Below, piece by piece: positions 5,664 through 8,377 of a stretch of 8,377 bases of DNA. The stretch is from Pseudomonadota bacterium. Lineage in GTDB: Bacteria; Pseudomonadota; Alphaproteobacteria; Rhodobacterales; Rhodobacteraceae. A program made the position numbers and the translations under genes. The notes below the pieces were generated by a model. It was not told the DNA's origin and did not search any database. It was given only the letters and a program-made list of their open reading frames with translations. The stretch is from assembly GCA_021813645.1 (NCBI GenBank), contig JAKAJW010000157.1:1-8377 (forward strand). The letters are read 5' to 3'. Within the stretch, counting starts at the first letter, position 1. Each line of letters opens with the position of its first letter.

Positions 5664-6458
5664 TCAGCCTTTCGGCGTGAACCGCAGGCTGAGGCAGGAC
5701 ATCCCGCCGTCGAGCTTGGCGCATTCGCTGTTGCCGATCTCGCGCACCGCATAGCCGGCTTCGGCAAGGCGCGCCGCGGTCTTCGGGAACCCCGCCGGCA
5801 TCAGCACCAAATCGTTGAAACGAATGGTGTTCGCCGCGGCTTCCTCGCCCTCGGCGGTGTGGATCACCCGATAGCCGTCGAAGCAGCCCGAGGCCGCGAG
5901 CCGCGGCGTGGCGAGGATCGTCCCGGCGTCCAGCAGCGAACAGTCGGTCTTGAAATGCAGCACACCGGCCGGCACCGCGACCTCGCGCAGCCGGTAGCCC
6001 CAACGCGCAACCAGCCCGGCCAACTCTGCGATCCCGGCGGCGTCGGTGCGCGCCGAGCGGCCGACCAGGATCTCGCGTTCGGTAACCAGGATGTCGCCGC
6101 CCTCGATGGTGCCGGGCCCTGCGATCTCCAGCACTTCGCCGTAAAGCGTGCGCAGCACCGGGGCCATCTTCGCCGGTTCCCCGGCCCGGCTTGGCGCGCC
6201 CGGGCGCATGATCACCGCGCCCTCCGGCAGGCACAGCGCCGTGTCCTCGACGAAGACCGAATCGGGGTAGTCCGCCAGCGGCGCCAGCTCGATCACCTCG
6301 GCCCCTGTCGCGCGCAGCGCCGCGATATAGTCGGCATGATCCTGCTGCATCCGGCCGAGGTCGGGGGTGCCGGTATCCACCGCCCGCAGCCCGCGCACGA
6401 TGCTTGGCGCCGGGGCACGGGTGACGGCATGGGTGAAACGGTAGGAACGATCGGTCAT
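5664..6458 (-). CDS. ddaH: N(omega),N(omega)-dimethylarginine dimethylaminohydrolase (dimethylargininase)
   Basis: The product is 264 aa, cytosolic, of the guanidine-modifying enzyme superfamily. It hydrolyses mono- and asymmetric dimethylarginine to citrulline plus (di)methylamine. Numbered from the ATG at 6458, the expected catalytic set is complete: E119 in 'GTIEGGD', H168 in 'VLHFKTDCS', and nucleophile C255 in 'GGMSCLSLRF'. 'PDSVFVEDTALCL' (65-77) supplies the substrate-binding Glu/Asp, as in the Pseudomonas enzyme. The length fits bacterial DDAH (about 254-265 aa). A GTG six codons upstream (6476) is in frame, but GAGG sits 5 bases before the ATG at 6458, so I prefer that start. Arginine deiminase is less likely because those proteins are about 400 aa. 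Citrulline could feed arginine or nitrogen metabolism, though no such genes are adjacent. The gene is divergent from the phasin gene. Confidence 0.9.
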   Translation of the reverse strand: MTDRSYRFTHAVTRAPAPSIVRGLRAVDTGTPDLGRMQQDHADYIAALRATGAEVIELAPLADYPDSVFVEDTALCLPEGAVIMRPGAPSRAGEPAKMAPVLRTLYGEVLEIAGPGTIEGGDILVTEREILVGRSARTDAAGIAELAGLVARWGYRLREVAVPAGVLHFKTDCSLLDAGTILATPRLAASGCFDGYRVIHTAEGEEAAANTIRFNDLVLMPAGFPKTAARLAEAGYAVREIGNSECAKLDGGMSCLSLRFTPKG

Positions 6459-6553
6459 GGGGGCCTCGCGGGTCACCGTCCCGGCGTAGCGGTTCGGGCG
6501 AGAGGCGTCGAGGCCCCAATTTGCGAGAGGTCAACGCCAACGACCGGCGGTTG

Positions 6554-6562
6554 TGCTATTTT
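6554..6562 (+). promoter_or_regulatory. Candidate extended -10 promoter element for the phasin gene
   Basis: TGCTATTTT (6554-6562) fits an extended -10 (TG-n-TATTTT), and no convincing -35 lies upstream. Transcription would start near 6569, leaving about 22 bases to the ATG with the strong GGAGGA Shine-Dalgarno. No TGC-rich palindrome typical of PhaR operators was seen nearby. Confidence 0.35.
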
Positions 6563-6590
6563 GTCAAGAGACAGTCGGAGGACGCGAAGA

Positions 6591-6962
6591 ATGAAAACGG
6601 AAAAGACCAATGCCGCTGCGGGTCGCGACGAGACGGCGGGCATGACCGCCACGGTCACGGAGTTGCAGCGCGAGGGTTTCGGCCAGATGGCTTGGATGAG
6701 CGCCGCCATGGTGGAGACGCTGACGGCGCTCGGCAACGAGGTGATGCAATTCGTCGCCACCCGGATCGCCGAGGATGTGAAGGCGCAGCATGCCATGCTG
6801 AACTGCCGTGGCGATCTGGCGAAGATGCAGCAGATTCAGGCGGACTTCATGCGTGACGCGCTGGCGCAGTATTCGGCCGAGACCGGCAAGCTGCTGGAAC
6901 TCGGCAGCGGCGTGATGACTGCGGCCCTGCCGAAACGCGGCAAGGATGCCGGACCGGTCTGA
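6591..6962 (+). CDS. Phasin family protein (polyhydroxyalkanoate granule-associated)
   Basis: The product is 123 aa, soluble and helical, with no signal peptide. Residues 40-105 match the phasin_2 pattern: 'ALGNEVMQFVATRIAEDVKAQHAMLNCRGDLAKMQQIQADFMRDALAQYSAETGKLLEL'. The family's central 'C...L..MQ.IQ.DF...A..QY..E..KL' spacing (C72, Q80-Q83, F86, Y94) is clear. Such proteins coat PHA granules and control their size. GGAGGA (6577-6582) lies 8 bases before the ATG. The open frame running in from 5580 is the GC-rich shadow of ddaH. No PHA synthase is in the window, so the gene appears to stand alone. It ends 30 bases from the convergent tRNA-Tyr. Some phasin_2 proteins have roles other than PHA binding. 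Confidence 0.88.
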   Translation: MKTEKTNAAAGRDETAGMTATVTELQREGFGQMAWMSAAMVETLTALGNEVMQFVATRIAEDVKAQHAMLNCRGDLAKMQQIQADFMRDALAQYSAETGKLLELGSGVMTAALPKRGKDAGPV

Positions 6963-6992
6963 CGGCCCCTTGGGTAGAGAGTCCTGGGGGGA

Positions 6993-7076
6993 TGGTGGGC
7001 GACCCTGGAATCGAACCAGGCATGGGTCTCCCCGGCGGAGTTACAGTCCGCTGCCGCACCTTGCAGCACGTCGCCC
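6993..7076 (-). tRNA. tRNA-Tyr (anticodon GTA), CCA encoded
   Basis: The minus strand folds as a class II tRNA of 84 nt. The acceptor GGGCGAC/GTCGCCC is followed by discriminator A and an encoded CCA (6993-6995). The anticodon stem GCGGA/TCCGC encloses the loop CTGTAAC, with GTA at 7042-7044. There is a long variable arm (CGGGGAGACCCATG), and the T arm is CCTGG-TTCGATT-CCAGG. The D arm is short, as usual for tRNA-Tyr. It is transcribed away from rlmB and ends 30 bases from the phasin stop. Confidence 0.97.
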
Positions 7077-7087
7077 GACGCCAGCGC

Positions 7088-7116
7088 GGAATAGCGAAGG
7101 GGGTTTGGGGCGTCAA
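7088..7116 (-). promoter_or_regulatory. Promoter of tRNA-Tyr
   Basis: On the minus strand, TTGACG (7111-7116) is a 5/6 match to the -35. It is followed by exactly 17 bases and TATTCC (7088-7093) as the -10. The expected start, near 7081, is only about five bases before the mature tRNA 5' end at 7076. Position and spacing make this the best-supported promoter in the window. Confidence 0.72.
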
Positions 7117-7141
7117 GGGCGAAAGGCGCCGCGGTCGGGGG

Positions 7142-7170
7142 TTGCAAGCCGCGCACGGTCGACGCATGTT
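7142..7170 (+). promoter_or_regulatory. Weak candidate promoter of the rlmB-type gene
   Basis: TTGCAA (7142-7147), a 17-base spacer and CATGTT (7165-7170) form a modest sigma70-like pair. Transcription would start near 7177, just before the GGAAAGGGG Shine-Dalgarno of the gene at 7194. Nothing better is visible in the 117-base gap between the divergent tRNA and this gene. Confidence 0.3.
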
Positions 7171-7193
7171 CGGCGCCTTGGAAAGGGGCGTCG

Positions 7194-7967
7194 ATGAAGA
7201 AGCCGGCCTGGGTGATCGAAAAAGAGCGTTCGCGGCGGGCCGCGGCGACCGAGACGGTTTGGCTCTTCGGCCTGCATGCGGTGCGCGACGCGCTGGAGAA
7301 TCCGGCGCGCGAGAAGCTGCGGCTGGTGGTGACGAAGAACGCCGCCGACAAGCTCGGCCCGGCAATCGCCGCCGGCGGGGTGGAGCCGGAAATTGCTGAT
7401 CCGCGCAAGTTCCCGGTGCCGCTCGATCCCGGCTCGGTGCATCAAGGCGCCGCGCTGGAGGTAAGGGCGCTCGACTGGGGCGATATCGAGACGTGCTGCT
7501 TGGCGGGGCCGGAGGCGGTTGTCGTCCTGCTCGACCGGGTGACCGACCCGCATAACGTGGGCGCGGTGCTGCGCTCGGCCGAGGTGTTCGGCGCCCAGGC
7601 GGTGATTGCGCCGGCCCGCCATGCAGCGCCCGAGACCGGCGCCCTGGCCAAGTCGGCCTCCGGCGCGCTGGAGCGCCAGCCCTATCTGCGCGTCGGCAAC
7701 CTGGCCGAAGCGATGGAGCGGCTGCGGGGGCTTGGCTATGCCTTGGTCGGCCTCGCCGGCGAGGCCCCGCTCGATCTGCCGGAGGCGCTGGCCGCGACCC
7801 GTGGCCGGCCGGTGGCGCTGGTGCTCGGCGCCGAGGGGCCGGGTCTGCGCGACAAGACGCGGGACACCTGCGATGTGCTGGCGCGAATCCCGGCGGCCGG
7901 GGCCTTCGGCTCGCTCAACGTGTCGAACGCGGCGGCGGTGGCGCTCTACGCAGCGAAACGGCGCTGA
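7194..7967 (+). CDS. rlmB: 23S rRNA (guanosine-2'-O)-methyltransferase, RlmB/TrmH (SpoU) family
   Basis: The product is 257 aa, cytosolic. The N-terminal substrate-binding domain (residues 21-90, 'VWLFGLHAVRDALENP...KLRLVVTKNA') precedes a C-terminal SPOUT (trefoil-knot) methyltransferase domain. Its three motifs are intact: motif 1 'LLDRVTDPHNVGAVLRSAEVFGAQAVI' (112-138; N121 and R127), motif 2 'LVLGAEGPGLR' (209-219; E214), and motif 3 'GSLNVSNAAAVALY' (239-252; S240, N242). RlmB methylates G2251 in the peptidyl-transferase P-loop of 23S rRNA using S-adenosylmethionine. The start is set by GGAAAGGGG just upstream. Family membership is certain; the exact target (RlmB rather than another TrmH-type enzyme) rests on the N-terminal domain and length. 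The neighbouring tRNA-Tyr is divergent, so they share only the gap. An intrinsic terminator lies 137 bases downstream, after a candidate sRNA. Confidence 0.92.
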   Translation: MKKPAWVIEKERSRRAAATETVWLFGLHAVRDALENPAREKLRLVVTKNAADKLGPAIAAGGVEPEIADPRKFPVPLDPGSVHQGAALEVRALDWGDIETCCLAGPEAVVVLLDRVTDPHNVGAVLRSAEVFGAQAVIAPARHAAPETGALAKSASGALERQPYLRVGNLAEAMERLRGLGYALVGLAGEAPLDLPEALAATRGRPVALVLGAEGPGLRDKTRDTCDVLARIPAAGAFGSLNVSNAAAVALYAAKRR

Positions 7968-7986
7968 GTCGTCCGAACGCGCCATT

Positions 7987-8000
7987 TTCTGTTCACAGAA
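7987..8000. promoter_or_regulatory. Inverted repeat TTCTGT-TC-ACAGAA, possible operator
   Basis: Perfect 6-bp arms flank a 2-base centre, 20 bases after the rlmB stop and about 50 bases before the inferred start of the candidate sRNA. It is relatively A+T-rich for this genome. Two more small palindromes follow: GCGGA-AA-TCCGC (8021-8032) and AACATGTT (8041-8048). Such a site is of the size bound by a dimeric regulator, but the protein is unknown. Confidence 0.4.
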
Positions 8001-8048
8001 TCGCTACAGAGTCTTCCTTGGCGGAAATCCGCTCCTATCTAACATGTT

Positions 8049-8131
8049 GGATCGGAGGTCCGGAACCCCTTCGATCCTATGCACTGTCCCTCGTTCCGCG
8101 ACTGGCGCCCGGTTCGTCCGGGCGCCTTTTT
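8049..8131 (+). ncRNA. Candidate small regulatory RNA with its own terminator
   Basis: A TATCTA (-10-like, 8036-8041) lies 7 bases before GGATCG, where a 5' hairpin begins: GGATCGGAGG (8049-8058) pairs with CCTTCGATCC (8068-8077) through 10 pairs, one of them G-U. A roughly 26-base unpaired stretch (8078-8103) follows and contains TCCCTCGTTCCGCG (8087-8100). It ends in the terminator hairpin at 8104-8126 plus a T-run. This is the usual plan of a trans-acting sRNA: 5' hairpin, seed, terminator, about 83 nt. No convincing -35 is seen, so it might instead be the 3' end of the rlmB transcript or be cut from it. The seed is complementary to the metY ribosome-binding region. I do not recognise it as a named RNA family. 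Confidence 0.45.
8104..8131 (+). terminator. Rho-independent terminator
   Basis: GGCGCCCGG (8104-8112) pairs perfectly with CCGGGCGCC (8118-8126) around the loop TTCGT, followed by five T (8127-8131). This nine-pair GC stem with a U-run is a textbook intrinsic terminator on the plus strand. It ends the candidate sRNA and/or the rlmB transcript, and isolates the downstream CoA-binding gene from read-through. The minus strand has only an A-run before the stem, so it is not bidirectional. Confidence 0.9.
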
Positions 8132-8226
8132 CGTCGGTCTGGCCGGGCGTCAGCCCCCTTTGGCGCTGCGGCCATTCGTGGCAAGAAGGCGGGGCGACGG
8201 GCTGGGTCGGCGGTGAGGAGGGCGCG

Positions 8227-8377
8227 ATGGACTATTCGGATGAGCTTTTGCGCGACGTTCTGAAGCGCACCAAGGTGGTGGCGGTGGTCGGCGTGTCGAT
8301 GAACCCGGTGCGGCCGAGCTACTATGTGGCGCGCTATCTCGGGCTGAAGGGCTACCGGGTGATCCCGGTCAATCCGG
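8227..8377 (+). CDS. CoA-binding domain protein (YccU type), 3'-truncated by the window
   Basis: Fifty codons are visible: MDYSDELLRDVLKRT, then 'KVVAVVGVSMNPVRPSYYVARYLGLKGYRVIPVNP'. The Rossmann-type 'VVGVS..P.RPS..V..YL...GY.V.PVNP' (residues 19-50) is the signature of the CoA_binding_2 domain, known from E. coli YccU (about 137 aa) and related to the succinyl-CoA ligase alpha N-terminus. GAGGAGGG (8215-8222) lies 4 bases before the ATG and fixes the start, although the same frame is open back to 8044. The function of stand-alone members is not well known. From memory, such genes often neighbour O-acetylhomoserine sulfhydrylase genes in alphaproteobacteria; what follows here is outside the window. 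Confidence 0.88.
   Translation, partial: MDYSDELLRDVLKRTKVVAVVGVSMNPVRPSYYVARYLGLKGYRVIPVNP

Noticed and set aside
6476..6476. GTG at 6476 as the ddaH start
   Set aside because: It adds only six codons and has a poorer Shine-Dalgarno than the ATG at 6458, which has GAGG 5 bases upstream.
5580..6590. Upstream extension of the phasin frame
   Set aside because: This part is antisense to ddaH. The phasin domain and the GGAGGA Shine-Dalgarno place the start at 6591.
6993..7076. tRNA-Tyr as an integration (att) site for a mobile element
   Set aside because: There is no integrase and no repeated tRNA 3' end in the window, and the genes on both sides look native in composition.
7991..8035. Resemblance to the Rhodobacterales SAM/SAH riboswitch (GTTCACA ... 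CTTCCTTGGCG)
   Set aside because: Only short pieces match, their spacing is wrong, the pseudoknot arms are missing, and no metK follows. I regard it as coincidence.
8044..8226. In-frame ATG at 8044 as a longer start for the CoA-binding protein
   Set aside because: The extension would run through the terminator hairpin and matches no domain. The strong GAGGAGGG before 8227 and the family's usual N-terminus fit the shorter start.

Overview
The window is about 70% G+C, with strongly G/C-ending codons and densely packed genes. The gene families (a PilM/GspL-like protein often labelled 'translation initiation factor 2', a metY opening with YGFDTLQIHAGARPDPATGA, a phasin, and a conserved DTD glycosyltransferase-like protein) look like a chromosomal segment of an alphaproteobacterium, most likely Rhodobacterales (Rhodobacteraceae/Paracoccaceae). 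I cannot name a genus. There are no transposases, integrases, CRISPR arrays or phage genes, so this reads as core chromosome, not an island.

Layout, left to right. (1) 1-1192, minus: a 3'-truncated gene whose N-terminal domain resembles the actin-like PilM/GspL fold, followed by a long Ala/Pro/Glu-rich linker. It is divergent from (2) 1383-2102, plus: an exported SIMPL/DUF541 protein, which ends 10 bases from the tail of (3) 2113-3399, minus: metY, O-acetylhomoserine sulfhydrylase. (4) 3633-4376, plus: an exported helical protein of unknown function, divergent from metY. (5) 4377-4576: a repeat-rich convergent gap. (6) 4577-5563, minus: a glycosyltransferase-like protein. (7) 5664-6458, minus: dimethylarginine dimethylaminohydrolase. 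(8) 6591-6962, plus: a phasin. (9) 6993-7076, minus: tRNA-Tyr(GTA) with encoded CCA and a good sigma70-type promoter. (10) 7194-7967, plus: an RlmB/TrmH-type rRNA 2'-O-methyltransferase. (11) 7968-8226: a gap that looks like a small-RNA gene, ending in a strong intrinsic terminator. (12) 8227-end, plus: the start of a CoA-binding (YccU-type) protein.

The genes do not form one pathway. They are mostly single-gene units: sulfur amino-acid synthesis (metY), methylarginine breakdown, polyhydroxyalkanoate granule coating, and translation (tRNA-Tyr, rRNA methylation). The most interesting non-coding signal is the candidate sRNA at about 8049-8131. It has a 5' hairpin, an unpaired stretch, and a terminator hairpin with a T-run. 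Its unpaired stretch contains 14 bases (8087-8100) identical to 3407-3420, the complement of the metY leader just upstream of and overlapping its Shine-Dalgarno. Such an RNA could pair perfectly with the metY ribosome-binding region. A chance match of this length is not excluded.
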